In this document: in pieces, positions 17,305-25,752 of the stretch
Layout of the letters: each line of letters begins with the position of its first letter
How positions within the stretch are numbered: the stretch's first letter is position 1
From: JAGVSZ01 sp035456405
GTDB taxonomy: Bacteria; Pseudomonadota; Gammaproteobacteria; Burkholderiales; SG8-39
Reading direction: 5' to 3'
Assembly: GCA_035456405.1 (NCBI GenBank)
Contig: DATIDG010000015.1
Location: 92,946 to 156,945 of the forward strand
Length of the DNA: 64,000 nt
Program-made: the position numbers and the translations under genes
The notes under the pieces: generated by a model
Database searches by the model: none
What the model saw: the letters and a program-made list of their open reading frames with translations, nothing else
Told to the model about the DNA's origin: nothing

Positions 17305-18569
17305 AAGGTCAGCCCGGCGCGAGCGCCCCGAAGCGACGCCGCTCGCGCCGCTTTCTTGCGCCGGCCGCGGTCCCCGCCGCGCGCCATGCGGCGGATCGTC
17401 CGCTGCTTCTGGCGGCGCCTCTCGCGCCAGAGGCGCGCGGTCTTGAGCGGCATCCACACCCAGGCAGCGAATGCCAGCACAAAAGCGGTGGCGAACCACG
17501 GCCAATGCTCGCCGACGAAGCGTGCAAGCGCCCGTTGCAGGTAGGGTTCTGCCGCGTTCGGCGCCAGAATGTTCAACTCGGAGGCCGCGGCGTCGCCCGG
17601 CTGCGGCGGAAACGCCCTCGCACTCGCCACTTGCTGCAGCCAGGCAATCTGGCGGCTCTGTAGCTCGACCAGCTTTTGCAGTCCTTCGATGTTCTTCTCG
17701 AGCGCCGCGATGCGCTCGCGTGCTTCCGCGAACGCCAGATTAACTGCGGCAACGTCGTCCACGCTGCCGGAGCGCGTCCCGCCATCGGCACGGGACACCT
17801 TCAACCGGTCTCCCGGACCCGACCGCTCATGCGCCGGCTTCGCTGCGTCACGATGGGCTGCGACGGTCTGCCGCGCCTCCCCCGGCGCGACGGCCAGCAC
17901 GACTGCCTCCTCGGGAACCGCGAGCACGCGCCCTGCCGGCAGTCGGTTCATGTTCGCTTTGAGGAACGCCCCTTCGTTAGCACGGTAGAACGCGACTAGC
18001 ATCTGGTCGATCGTCGCGCCCGGCACCTTGTAAGCGTTCGCGATCGTCGCAAGTGTTTCGCCCAGTCGGACGTGGTGCCAACCCTCGGCCGCGGTCAGCG
18101 CAGTGGGTTCGCCCGGCAGGCCCAGGGGCTCGCTGGGCGCTGCGCCAGACCGTGACGGCGGGACGCCCGGCAGATCGGGCGCCGGACGCGCCTCGCGCGT
18201 CCGGCGCTCCTCTAGCAGGAACGGATATTCGCGCAGCGACTGTCGCGACGACGATGAGAGCTGCACGAGCAGGCTGAGGAACGGTTCCTCGACTGGCACC
18301 GCCGATGTCAGCACCACCACCGGCTTGCCCTTTTGCCCGCGCCCGATCGCCGCACGGAGCGCACCCAGGATCGCCGGGGGCTCCAGCCCAGCACGCCAGA
18401 ACTCGTCCGGCGTCCCCAGCCGCGCGGCTAACGTCGTCGCCTCGCCGACGTGCGTGTCGACGATGTCGATCTCGGCGCGCAGCGCCTCCCCGACCCCGGA
18501 GCGCACCGTGAGCCGGCCGAGGTCCGCCGCCGCGACCACAACGGGCACGGCGAGCATGAGGGCGAGCAC
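17301..18569 (-). CDS. FimV-like protein with LysM domain
   Basis: An exported and membrane-anchored protein related to FimV, which organises polar pili and peptidoglycan-linked structures. Residues 1-110 form the FimV N-terminal domain (ADLGRLTVRSGVGEALRAEI). A LysM-type segment follows at about 165-220 (HHVRLGETLATIANAYKV), then a coiled coil at about 270-315 (LAFAEARERIAALEKNIE), a C-terminal membrane helix at about 355-375, and a basic tail. The GTG at 18567-18569 is the first canonical start but has no ribosome-binding site. An ATC codon at 18588-18590 lies six bases after GGAG and would give a complete signal peptide; a TAG stop lies just upstream. A related shorter protein is at 19900-20622. 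Confidence 0.8.
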   Translation of the reverse strand: MLALMLAVPVVVAAADLGRLTVRSGVGEALRAEIDIVDTHVGEATTLAARLGTPDEFWRAGLEPPAILGALRAAIGRGQKGKPVVVLTSAVPVEEPFLSLLVQLSSSSRQSLREYPFLLEERRTREARPAPDLPGVPPSRSGAAPSEPLGLPGEPTALTAAEGWHHVRLGETLATIANAYKVPGATIDQMLVAFYRANEGAFLKANMNRLPAGRVLAVPEEAVVLAVAPGEARQTVAAHRDAAKPAHERSGPGDRLKVSRADGGTRSGSVDDVAAVNLAFAEARERIAALEKNIEGLQKLVELQSRQIAWLQQVASARAFPPQPGDAAASELNILAPNAAEPYLQRALARFVGEHWPWFATAFVLAFAAWVWMPLKTARLWRERRRQKQRTIRRMARGGDRGRRKKAARAASLRGARAGLTF

Positions 18570-18771
18570 GCACAGAACGAGCCTGGAGATGGGCGTCTCC
18601 TATCGGGTTTGGGTGCACTGCTCCGTCCGCGGGGCGGCCCCGTTAGTATGCCACTTGCGTTGCGGAATGCGGGCGAATGCGGCCCGCTTCGGCTAGGTAT
18701 CATCGCGACGGCCGCCATGGCGTCGCTGGCGTCAGATACTGTCACCCTTTCGACGTCGGGAGAGTCGGACG

Positions 18772-19485
18772 ATGCGCAACCGGTTCGCGCGCCGCGAGGA
18801 CCTCGGCCTCACGCGGGCCGAGTTCCGGGTCCTGAAGCGGCTCGATACGCCGCAGAAGATCCAGTCCTACCTCAACGACATCCCGCAGAACTTCGAGCCC
18901 GACGGCCAGACGGCGCTTTCGGTGCGCGAGGTGCTCCGCCAACGGCGCTCGCACTGCATCGAGGGCGCGATGGTGGCAGCGGCTGCGCTGTGGGTGCACG
19001 GCGAGCGGCCGCTGCTGCTCGACCTCTCGGCGGTGAACGACTACGACCACGTCGTCGCGCTGTTCCGGCGCAACGGGTGCTGGGGCGCGATCTCGAAGAC
19101 CAACCACTACGCGCTGCGCTACCGCGACCCGGTCTATCGCACCTTGCGCGAGCTCGCGCTCAGCTACTTCCACGAGTATGCCAACCGGCGCGGGCACAAG
19201 ACGCTGCGCCGCTACTCGCGGCCGCTCGACCTGCGGAGGGTCGACCCCGGGATCTGGGCGACGAACGGCAAGAACTGCTGGGAGGTCGCCGAGCGCCTCG
19301 AGGCGCTTCCGCACTACCCCCTGCTCACCGCGCGCCAGGTGCGCGCCCTGCGCCGGCGCGACGACGTCGAGCGCCGCGCCTACGACGTGCGCCACTACCC
19401 CCCGCCGCCGCGCGTGCGCCGCCGCTGGGCCGAGAAGGCGGCGCAGAAGCGCGCGTGGCGGGAGCGCAGGAAGCTCGCGCGATGA
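18772..19485 (+). CDS. Transglutaminase-like hypothetical protein
   Basis: A 237-residue protein with a papain/transglutaminase-like pattern: C62 in RRSHCIEGA at a helix start and H93 in NDYDHVVALF, followed by NGCWGAISKTNH. This suggests a cysteine-dependent fold, but I cannot name a substrate. The C-terminus is highly basic and proline-rich (YPPPPRVRRRW) and may bind nucleic acid or the membrane. The stop overlaps the start of the VOC gene as ATGA, so the two are probably translated together. Confidence 0.65.
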   Translation: MRNRFARREDLGLTRAEFRVLKRLDTPQKIQSYLNDIPQNFEPDGQTALSVREVLRQRRSHCIEGAMVAAAALWVHGERPLLLDLSAVNDYDHVVALFRRNGCWGAISKTNHYALRYRDPVYRTLRELALSYFHEYANRRGHKTLRRYSRPLDLRRVDPGIWATNGKNCWEVAERLEALPHYPLLTARQVRALRRRDDVERRAYDVRHYPPPPRVRRRWAEKAAQKRAWRERRKLAR

Positions 19486-19889
19486 TCCGCGTCGTCGACA
19501 TCGACCACGTCGTTCTCCGCGTCGTCGACCTCGAGCGGATGATCGGCTTCTATCGCGACGTCCTCGGCTGCGCGCTTGAATGGCGCCGCGATGACCTCGG
19601 GCTGGTGCACATGCGCGCGGGCCGGGCGATGATCGATCTTGTCCCGGTGGACGGGAAGCTCGGCCGGCGGGGCGGCGCGCCGCCCGGCAAGGAAGGACGC
19701 AACATGGATCACGTGTGCCTGCGCGTCGCGCCGTTCGACCAGGCCGCGATCGTGGCCCATCTGCAGGCATGCGGCGTGCGGGTCGGCGAGATCCGCCCGC
19801 GCTTCGGGGCGGAAGGGGAAGGGATCTCGATCTACCTCTGGGATCCCGAGGACAACCTCGTGGAGCTGAAGGGCGCCGCGCAGGGCTGA
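19482..19889 (+). CDS. VOC superfamily (glyoxalase-like) protein
   Basis: A 135-residue protein with both beta-alpha-beta-beta-beta motifs of the fold. The first half opens with DIDHVVLRVVDLERMIGFYRDVLG. The second half has NMDHVCLRVAPFD and ends YLWDPEDNLVELKG; the H and E residues are the usual metal ligands. Members include lyases, dioxygenases and fosfomycin-resistance enzymes; the substrate is unknown. The ATG overlaps the upstream stop (ATGA). Confidence 0.88.
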   Translation: MIRVVDIDHVVLRVVDLERMIGFYRDVLGCALEWRRDDLGLVHMRAGRAMIDLVPVDGKLGRRGGAPPGKEGRNMDHVCLRVAPFDQAAIVAHLQACGVRVGEIRPRFGAEGEGISIYLWDPEDNLVELKGAAQG

Positions 19890-19899
19890 CGCTGCCGCG

Positions 19900-20622
19900 T
19901 TACTTCGCGGTGCCCCCCACCTGACGCTGCAGCGCCTCGATTTCGCGGTTCCGCGCGTCGATTCTCTCCTGCAGCTCGCGCATCGTGCGCTCCAGGTCCT
20001 TGACCCGGTCTTGTGCCGACGCGACGTCACGCTCGGTCGGGCCGGCGGACGCGCGGGGCCGCGCGACGACCTTCTCTTTCGGCTGGGCGGCGACTTTCTC
20101 TATCGGTTTCGCTGCGGGCTTCGGCTTCGCCGCGACTTTCGGCGCAGGCGGGGCTGACGGTGCTCCCGCTTGCAGCTCAGGGACCGGCGCGTCGGCCTTG
20201 GCGACCGACCGCTCGGGCGGATCGACGTTGAAGGAGTACTGCCGAACCATCCGCCCGCCGTTCCACGCGAGCTCGATGATCATGTTGACCGCGGGCCGCT
20301 CGAGAGGCACGGTGGATCTGAGCCGCACCATCGGGCGGCCGTCGCTGCCACGCTCAACCGCGGCGCGCACGACTTCGAGCGGGGGCGAGGGCGTGACGCC
20401 GAAGCGCTCGAAGACCCCGATCGGGACGATCTGCGCGGACAGGGAGTCGCTCGCCTCTGCGGGGACCGCGGTGATCTCGATCGCCGCGTCGAGCGGCTCG
20501 CGAAGCCGGGAGAGCAGTGCAAGCCGGCCGAGGTTCTGGGCCGGCGCCGCGAGCGGGGCGAGGACGAGCGCGGCGGCCGCGGCTGCGAGGGTAATGCGGA
20601 GAGCTCGACCCGCCCGACTCAT
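19900..20622 (-). CDS. FimV N-terminal domain-like exported protein
   Basis: A 240-residue exported protein. A signal peptide ends at APAQ (about residue 29); a FimV-type domain follows (NLGRLALLSRLREPLDAAIE, then MVRLRSTVPLERP and MIIELAWNGGRMVRQYSF). After that come an Ala/Lys/Pro-rich linker and a terminal coiled coil (about 200-235). It lacks the LysM segment and membrane helix of the relative at 17301-18569. The stop lies 10 bases from the convergent VOC gene. Probably periplasmic; role in pili or envelope organisation is inferred. Confidence 0.7.
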   Translation of the reverse strand: MSRAGRALRITLAAAAAALVLAPLAAPAQNLGRLALLSRLREPLDAAIEITAVPAEASDSLSAQIVPIGVFERFGVTPSPPLEVVRAAVERGSDGRPMVRLRSTVPLERPAVNMIIELAWNGGRMVRQYSFNVDPPERSVAKADAPVPELQAGAPSAPPAPKVAAKPKPAAKPIEKVAAQPKEKVVARPRASAGPTERDVASAQDRVKDLERTMRELQERIDARNREIEALQRQVGGTAK

Positions 20623-20632
20623 GTCGAGGCGA

Positions 20633-20914
20633 TTATTTCAGAACCCCCGCCCCCTGGTCACGAAAAAATGCACCAAACGCGGCAACCGCCCGGTCGACGT
20701 CGGCGGCGCCCACGTCGAGGTTCGCCTGCGTCAACGAGGGAAAGAAGAGCGCCGCCTCGAATCCGAAGAGCGCGGCCGCGCGCTCCTGCAAGCGGTTCAC
20801 CGTCGGGTCGTCGCCGAACGCGTCGTCGCCGACGTCGGCCGCGACCATTGCGGCGCGCATCGCCGGCGAGGGCCTCGTCACGGTGTCGCTGCGCAGGTCG
20901 ATCAACTCGGCCAT
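20633..20914 (-). pseudogene. ltaE: Low-specificity L-threonine aldolase remnant with internal deletion
   Basis: The frame starts exactly like LtaE (LIDLRSDTVTRPSPAMRAAM; GDDAFGDDPTVNRLQ; PSLTQAN) but after about 66 residues jumps to what looks like the C-terminal end of the same family (LDVGAADVDRAVAAFGAFF). Only 93 residues remain of about 340. The PLP lysine and most of the active site are gone. The junction keeps the reading frame. Any product would be inactive as an aldolase. Confidence 0.8.
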
Positions 20915-20974
20915 TGCGGCTCCTTCCGCTCCAGCCTCGCTCGGCGGCAAGGGTACCGCATTACCTGCGAGCGG

Positions 20975-21847
20975 CTAACGCTTTCCGGTGACCTGAAAGA
21001 GCATGACGGCCGCCACGACCACGACCGCGCCGAGGATCTGCGTGGCGGTGAGGGCCTCGCCCAGGGCTGCCCAGGCGATCGCGGCGACGACCACCGGCTC
21101 GAGGTTGAGGACGATTGCCGTCTGCACAGGGCCGAGCAGTGGCAGGAGCAGGAACAGGCCGATGATCCCCGCGGCATAGAAAGCCGCGAGTCCGGCGAGC
21201 CCGAAAGCCCCCGCGCCGGTGTCCGGAATACTGACGTCCGCGCTCACGCCCGCGGCCGCAACGAAGAGCGCCGCCGCCGTCGCCAGCATGTAGAAGGTGC
21301 GCAGCGGCGCGCCTAGGCCGGGCGCGAGGCGCTGCGTCAGCACCACCGCCCCGGTGAACGTCAGCGACGCACCCAGCGCCGCCGCGACGCCGAGCGGATT
21401 CACCGGCTGCGCGCTCACGCCGAGCACCAGCGCGAGGCCGACGAACGCGGCGAGGAGCGTGGCGGCAAGGCGCCAGGAGAACCGCTCGTCGCCGAGCAGG
21501 ATCGACGCGAGTCCAGTGAAGAACGGATAGGTGTAGAACACGAGCAGCGCGATCGTCACCGGCAGCAACGCGACGGCGACCTGAATCGTCACCGTCTGCG
21601 CGGCGATGAACAGGCCGAGCACGAGCGTGCCCTTGAACTCGCGCGGAAGTGGCAGTACGGCCGTGCCGCGCACTCGCAGCAGCGCGAGGAGCAGCGCCGC
21701 GGCGAGGAACGAGCGGACGGTCGCGGCCGTCAGCACGTTCACGCCGTTGGCGAACGCGAATCGGGCGCAGACGTGGCCGGCGCCGAGGATCACCGCGACG
21801 CCGAACAGGCCGAGGACAGGAAGGACGGCGCGGGAGCGGACGGACAC
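20975..21847 (-). CDS. EamA/DMT family permease
   Basis: A 290-residue inner-membrane protein with ten predicted helices in two EamA repeats; the second begins near PLGVAAALGASLTFTGAVVL. The first-repeat end FYTYPFFTGLASILLGDE and second-repeat end VVVAAIAWAALGEALT are typical. Likely an exporter of amino acids or other small metabolites; substrate unknown. The start ATG at 21847 gives MSVRSRAVLPVLGL. Confidence 0.9.
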   Translation of the reverse strand: MSVRSRAVLPVLGLFGVAVILGAGHVCARFAFANGVNVLTAATVRSFLAAALLLALLRVRGTAVLPLPREFKGTLVLGLFIAAQTVTIQVAVALLPVTIALLVFYTYPFFTGLASILLGDERFSWRLAATLLAAFVGLALVLGVSAQPVNPLGVAAALGASLTFTGAVVLTQRLAPGLGAPLRTFYMLATAAALFVAAAGVSADVSIPDTGAGAFGLAGLAAFYAAGIIGLFLLLPLLGPVQTAIVLNLEPVVVAAIAWAALGEALTATQILGAVVVVAAVMLFQVTGKR

Positions 21848-21931
21848 GAAGCGCGGGGCGGCGGCGGAAGCGCGCGATTATTCGCGCCGGCCACGCGAAG
21901 TCAAGAGCACGGGCGCCGAGAACGCCCGCGG

Positions 21932-22495
21932 CTATGCCTTTGCGTCCTTGGGAATGAACCGCAGCGCGACGCCGTTGTTGCACCAGCGTTTGCCGGTCGG
22001 CCGCGGGCCGTCGTCGAAGACGTGCCCGTGGTGGCCGCCGCAGCGAACGCAGTGATACTCGGTGCGCGGCAGGATGAGCTTGTAGTCGGTCTTGGTCGCG
22101 AACACGCCGGGAATGGTGGTGAAGAAGCTCGGCCAGCCGGTGTGGCTCTCGTACTTCATTGCGGAGGTGAAGACCGGCAGCCCGCAGCCGGCGCACGCGA
22201 AGACGCCCGGACGCGCCTCGCTGTTGAGCGGGCTGGTGCCCGCGGCTTCCGTGCCTTCGTCCCGCAGGACGTAGAACTGCGCCCGGTCGAGGCGCTTGCG
22301 CCACTCGTCATTCGAGAGCTTGAGCGGCTCGGTGGGCGCCGGGACCACCGTCCCCGGCGCGAGCAGCTCGCGCCATCCCTGCTGCAGCGCTTCGACCGCC
22401 TTCATGTTGGGCGGAAGTGCCTTCTGCGCGCGCGCGGGCAGCGCCGCCGCGAGACCCGCCGCCAGGATGCCCTGCAATGCACCACGTCGCTTCAT
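21932..22495 (-). CDS. msrB: Exported peptide-methionine (R)-S-oxide reductase
   Basis: Repairs methionine-R-sulfoxide in proteins. The 187-residue protein has a twin-arginine-like signal (MKRRGALQGILAAGLA, cleavage near residue 23), so it acts in the periplasm. The MsrB domain shows the zinc cysteines CAGC and CVRC, GWPSFF, GHHGHVFDDGPRPTGKRWC (in parts) and the catalytic Cys in RWCNNG. The reductant system is not encoded next to it. Confidence 0.92.
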   Translation of the reverse strand: MKRRGALQGILAAGLAAALPARAQKALPPNMKAVEALQQGWRELLAPGTVVPAPTEPLKLSNDEWRKRLDRAQFYVLRDEGTEAAGTSPLNSEARPGVFACAGCGLPVFTSAMKYESHTGWPSFFTTIPGVFATKTDYKLILPRTEYHCVRCGGHHGHVFDDGPRPTGKRWCNNGVALRFIPKDAKA

Positions 22496-22608
22496 GGTCG
22501 TGCCTCCAGGTGTCGTGATCCTCTGACCGCATCGCGCAACGTGAATTCCGTTGCGGCGGGCGCCACGCAGCGAGTCCTGCGCGACCGCCCGGCAATGGCC
22601 GCGGGGCT

Positions 22609-22648
22609 AGAATGTCCGCAGGAGGGTGCAGCAGCGCCCGGACATTCT
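22609..22648 (+). promoter_or_regulatory. Inverted repeat spanning the ribosome-binding region of the next gene
   Basis: AGAATGTCCG (22609-22618) and CGGACATTCT (22639-22648) are perfect complements 20 bases apart. The loop contains AGGAGGG and the repeat ends two bases before ATG 22651. It could be an RNA hairpin that controls access to the ribosome-binding site or a DNA operator. Confidence 0.5.
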
Positions 22649-22650
22649 GG

Positions 22651-22953
22651 ATGACGATCGACATGAGCACCAGCCAACCCGGCAAGCAGGCAGGCATCGA
22701 CCTGGAGGAAGTGTCGCGGCTCGTCGCCGCGCTGGAGCGCGATCTCGAGAAGGTCCGCGCCGGCGCGGCAGACATCGACACCCTGCGGGGCGAGGTGGCG
22801 CAGCTCCGCGAGGCGCTCGCGTCCCCCGCGCCCGCCCCGGGCGCGGTCCACGAGGGGCTGCACGGCGTCCGCGCGCTGCTCCAGAAGGCCGAGGACGAGT
22901 TGCTCGCCGACGCGGACTACGTGACGCGCATCGGGCGGATGCTCGGCATGTAG
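22651..22953 (+). CDS. Small coiled-coil protein, unknown
   Basis: A 100-residue hydrophilic protein; internal ATG 22663 would give 96 residues. A helical coiled-coil region (EEVSRLVAALERDLEKVRAG) is followed by a Pro/Ala hinge and a second helix (VHEGLHGVRALLQKAEDELL). No signal peptide. No family is recognised. The ribosome-binding sequence AGGAGGG lies unusually far upstream, inside the loop of the inverted repeat. Confidence 0.6.
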   Translation: MTIDMSTSQPGKQAGIDLEEVSRLVAALERDLEKVRAGAADIDTLRGEVAQLREALASPAPAPGAVHEGLHGVRALLQKAEDELLADADYVTRIGRMLGM

Positions 22954-22961
22954 CGCCGCGT

Positions 22962-25583
22962 TCAGGTGAGCGCCCGCAGCGCCGCGGCAACAACCGCGTC
23001 GCGATCCACCGCAAAGAACGCGCGCAGGCTCTTGCGCGTGTCGCTGCGCCCGAAGCCGTCGGTGCCGAGCCCGACGAACCGTCGGCCCTGCGGCACGAAC
23101 GGGCGGACCAGATCCACGAGCGCACTCACATAGTCGCTCGCGGCAACGATCGGCCCCTCGGTCCCTGCGAGACACTGCGCCACCCAGCTCGGTCCTGCCT
23201 CGCCGCCGCGCGCCTCGCGTACCGCGGCGGACGGATCGCCGCTCACCATCAATCCGTTCCAGCGCAGCTCGGTCCAGCTGGTCACGCTCCACACGTCGGC
23301 GGCAATGCCGTGATCGCGCTCCAGCGCCTCCGCGGCCGCGAGCACCTCGTGCAGGATCGCTCCCGACCCGAGCAGTTGGACGCGTTTTCCCGCCTCCCGC
23401 CGCGGCGACGGCCGCAGCAGATACATCCCGCGGCGAATGTCTTCCTCCGCCCCTGCGGGCATTTCGGGATGGACGTAGTTTTCGTTCATCACCGTCACGT
23501 AGTAGAAAACGTCTTCCTGGTCCTCGACCATGCGCCGCATGCCGTCCTGGACGATCACGACGAGCTCGTGCTTGAAGGCCGGGTCGTAGGCGCGGCAGGT
23601 CGGGATGGTGGACGCGAGGAGATGGCTCGTGCCGTCCTGGTGCTGCAGGCCCTCGCCGGAGAGGGTGGTGCGCCCGGCCGTCGCGCCGAGCAGGAAGCCG
23701 CGCGCGCGCGAATCGGCCGCGGCCCACGCCAGGTCGCCGATGCGCTGGAAGCCGAACATCGAATAGAAGATGTAGAAGGGGAGCATCGGCGTGCCGTGCG
23801 CGCTGTAGCTCGTCGCGGCGGCGAGCCAGGAGGAGATCGCGCCGGCCTCGGTGATCCCCTCCTCGAGGATCTGGCCGTCCTTCGCCTCCTTGTAGTACAG
23901 CAGCTCGTCGCGATCCTCCGGCTCGTAGAGCTGCCCGACCGACGAGTAGATGCCGACCTGGCGGAACAGGTTCTGCATGCCGAACGTGCGCGCCTCGTCG
24001 GCGACGATCGGCACGATGTGCTTGCCGATGTCCGCATCGCGCAGGAGCTGGCCGAGCATCTGCACGAACACCATGGTGGTGGACTTCTCCCGGCCGTCGG
24101 CGCCGGCGAGAAGGCTTGCGAATGCGTGGAGCTTCGGCACCTGGAGGCGCGGCGCCGCCGCCGACCGTGCCGGCAAATAGCCGCCGAGCGCCTGGCGGCG
24201 CGCGTGCAGGTACCTCATCTCGGGCGAGTCCTCGGCCGGCCTGTGGAAGCGGAGACGCTCGACATCGTCGTCCGAGAGCGGCAGCGCGAAGCGGTCGCGG
24301 AAGCTCTTCAGCGCCTCGTCGTCGAGCTTCTTCTGCTGGTGGGTGGTCATCTTGCCCTGCCCCCAGTGGCCCATCCCGTAGCCCTTCTTGGTCTGCGCGA
24401 GGACGACCGTCGGCTGGCCGCGGTGCTTCGCCGCGGTGTGATACGCGGCGTAGATCTTCACCGGGTCGTGGCCGCCGCGGCGCAGCCGGTCGATGTCCTC
24501 GTCGGACATGTCGGCGACGAGCGCCTGCAGCTCGGGGTACTTGTTGAAGAAGTGCTCGCGGTTGAACCGGCCGTCGGTCGCGGCGTACTTCTGGAACTCG
24601 CCGTCCACCGTTTCGTGGAGCCGGCGCAGGATCACTTCGTCGTGATCGCGCGCGAAGAGCCGGTCCCAGTCCGAGCCCCAGAGGAGCTTGACGACGTTCC
24701 AGCCCGCCCCGGCGAAGAGCCCCTCGAGCTCCTGGATGATCGACCCGTTGCCGCGCACCGGGCCGTCGAGCCGCTGCAGGTTGCAGTTGACGACGAAGAC
24801 GAGGTTGTCGAGCCCCTCGCGCGCCGCGAGCGACAGGCCGGCGAGCGATTCCGGTTCGTCCATCTCGCCGTCGCCGACGAAGCACCAGACCTTGCGGCCC
24901 GCGGTCGCGAGCAGCGCGCGGTTCTCGAGGTAGCGCATGAAGCGCGCCTGGTAGATGGCGTTGATCGCCCCGAGCCCCATCGAGCCGGTCGGGAACTGCC
25001 AGAAGCCGGGCATCAACCAGGGATGGCAGTACGAGGACAGACCGCCGCCGCCGACTTCGCGCCGGTAGCGGTCGAGGTTCGCCTCGGTGAGCCGTCCCTC
25101 GAGAAACGCGCGCGAGTACACGCCGGGCGCGGAGTGCGGCTGGACGTACACCAGGTCGCCGCTCTGGCCCGCGCGGAAGAAGTGGTTGAAGCCGACCTCG
25201 AAGAGGTCCGCGGCCGACGCGTAGCTCGAGATGTGGCCGCCGAGCTCGGCGTGCGCCCGGTTCGCGCGCACGACCATCGCGAGCGCATTCCAGCGGATGA
25301 TCGACGCGAGTCGGTGCTCGATCTCCAGGTTGCCGGGGAACTGCGGCTGGTCCGCGAGCCCGATCGTGTTGCAGTAGGGCGTGTTGAGCACCGGCGGCAT
25401 GCGGACGCGCTTCGCCCGCGCGCGGTCGAGGAGCCTGCGCAGCAGGAACGTCGCGCGCTCGGCGCCCTCGTTCTCGACCAGCGCGTCGAATGCATCGAGC
25501 CACTCGCGCGTCTCGGCCGGGTCGAGATCGGGCGCATCGACGCGCCAGTAGCCGGAGAACGGGGAATCGGAGAGGTCGGTCAT
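22962..25583 (-). CDS. aceE: Pyruvate dehydrogenase E1 component (homodimeric, AceE type)
   Basis: Thiamine-diphosphate-dependent decarboxylase of the pyruvate dehydrogenase complex. The 873-residue protein is near the family's usual length (about 885-890). It has NTIGLADQPQFPGNLEIE near the N-terminus, the ThDP site GDGEMDEPES followed by NLVFVVNCNLQRLDGPVRGNG (in parts), and the C-terminal GTDGFGRSDTRKSLR. Genes for E2 (aceF) and E3 (lpd) that normally follow are absent here; the next minus-strand gene is msrB. It may be a second E1, perhaps for another 2-oxo acid, or part of a dispersed complex. Confidence 0.92.
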   Translation of the reverse strand: MTDLSDSPFSGYWRVDAPDLDPAETREWLDAFDALVENEGAERATFLLRRLLDRARAKRVRMPPVLNTPYCNTIGLADQPQFPGNLEIEHRLASIIRWNALAMVVRANRAHAELGGHISSYASAADLFEVGFNHFFRAGQSGDLVYVQPHSAPGVYSRAFLEGRLTEANLDRYRREVGGGGLSSYCHPWLMPGFWQFPTGSMGLGAINAIYQARFMRYLENRALLATAGRKVWCFVGDGEMDEPESLAGLSLAAREGLDNLVFVVNCNLQRLDGPVRGNGSIIQELEGLFAGAGWNVVKLLWGSDWDRLFARDHDEVILRRLHETVDGEFQKYAATDGRFNREHFFNKYPELQALVADMSDEDIDRLRRGGHDPVKIYAAYHTAAKHRGQPTVVLAQTKKGYGMGHWGQGKMTTHQQKKLDDEALKSFRDRFALPLSDDDVERLRFHRPAEDSPEMRYLHARRQALGGYLPARSAAAPRLQVPKLHAFASLLAGADGREKSTTMVFVQMLGQLLRDADIGKHIVPIVADEARTFGMQNLFRQVGIYSSVGQLYEPEDRDELLYYKEAKDGQILEEGITEAGAISSWLAAATSYSAHGTPMLPFYIFYSMFGFQRIGDLAWAAADSRARGFLLGATAGRTTLSGEGLQHQDGTSHLLASTIPTCRAYDPAFKHELVVIVQDGMRRMVEDQEDVFYYVTVMNENYVHPEMPAGAEEDIRRGMYLLRPSPRREAGKRVQLLGSGAILHEVLAAAEALERDHGIAADVWSVTSWTELRWNGLMVSGDPSAAVREARGGEAGPSWVAQCLAGTEGPIVAASDYVSALVDLVRPFVPQGRRFVGLGTDGFGRSDTRKSLRAFFAVDRDAVVAAALRALT

Positions 25584-25752
25584 GGCGGAACCCTCGGGCC
25601 AGTCGGGGGATGGTACCCGCCTTCGCCGAGCGGGAGGATTCGTCGGCGCCTCTGATGCCGGTCCCTACGTGCGGCGATGCCGCCGGTTGGCCCGGTGCTT
25701 GCGGCGATCGCGCGTGAGGCATATGGTGGGCGCTCAGCACACGGAGGCCGCC

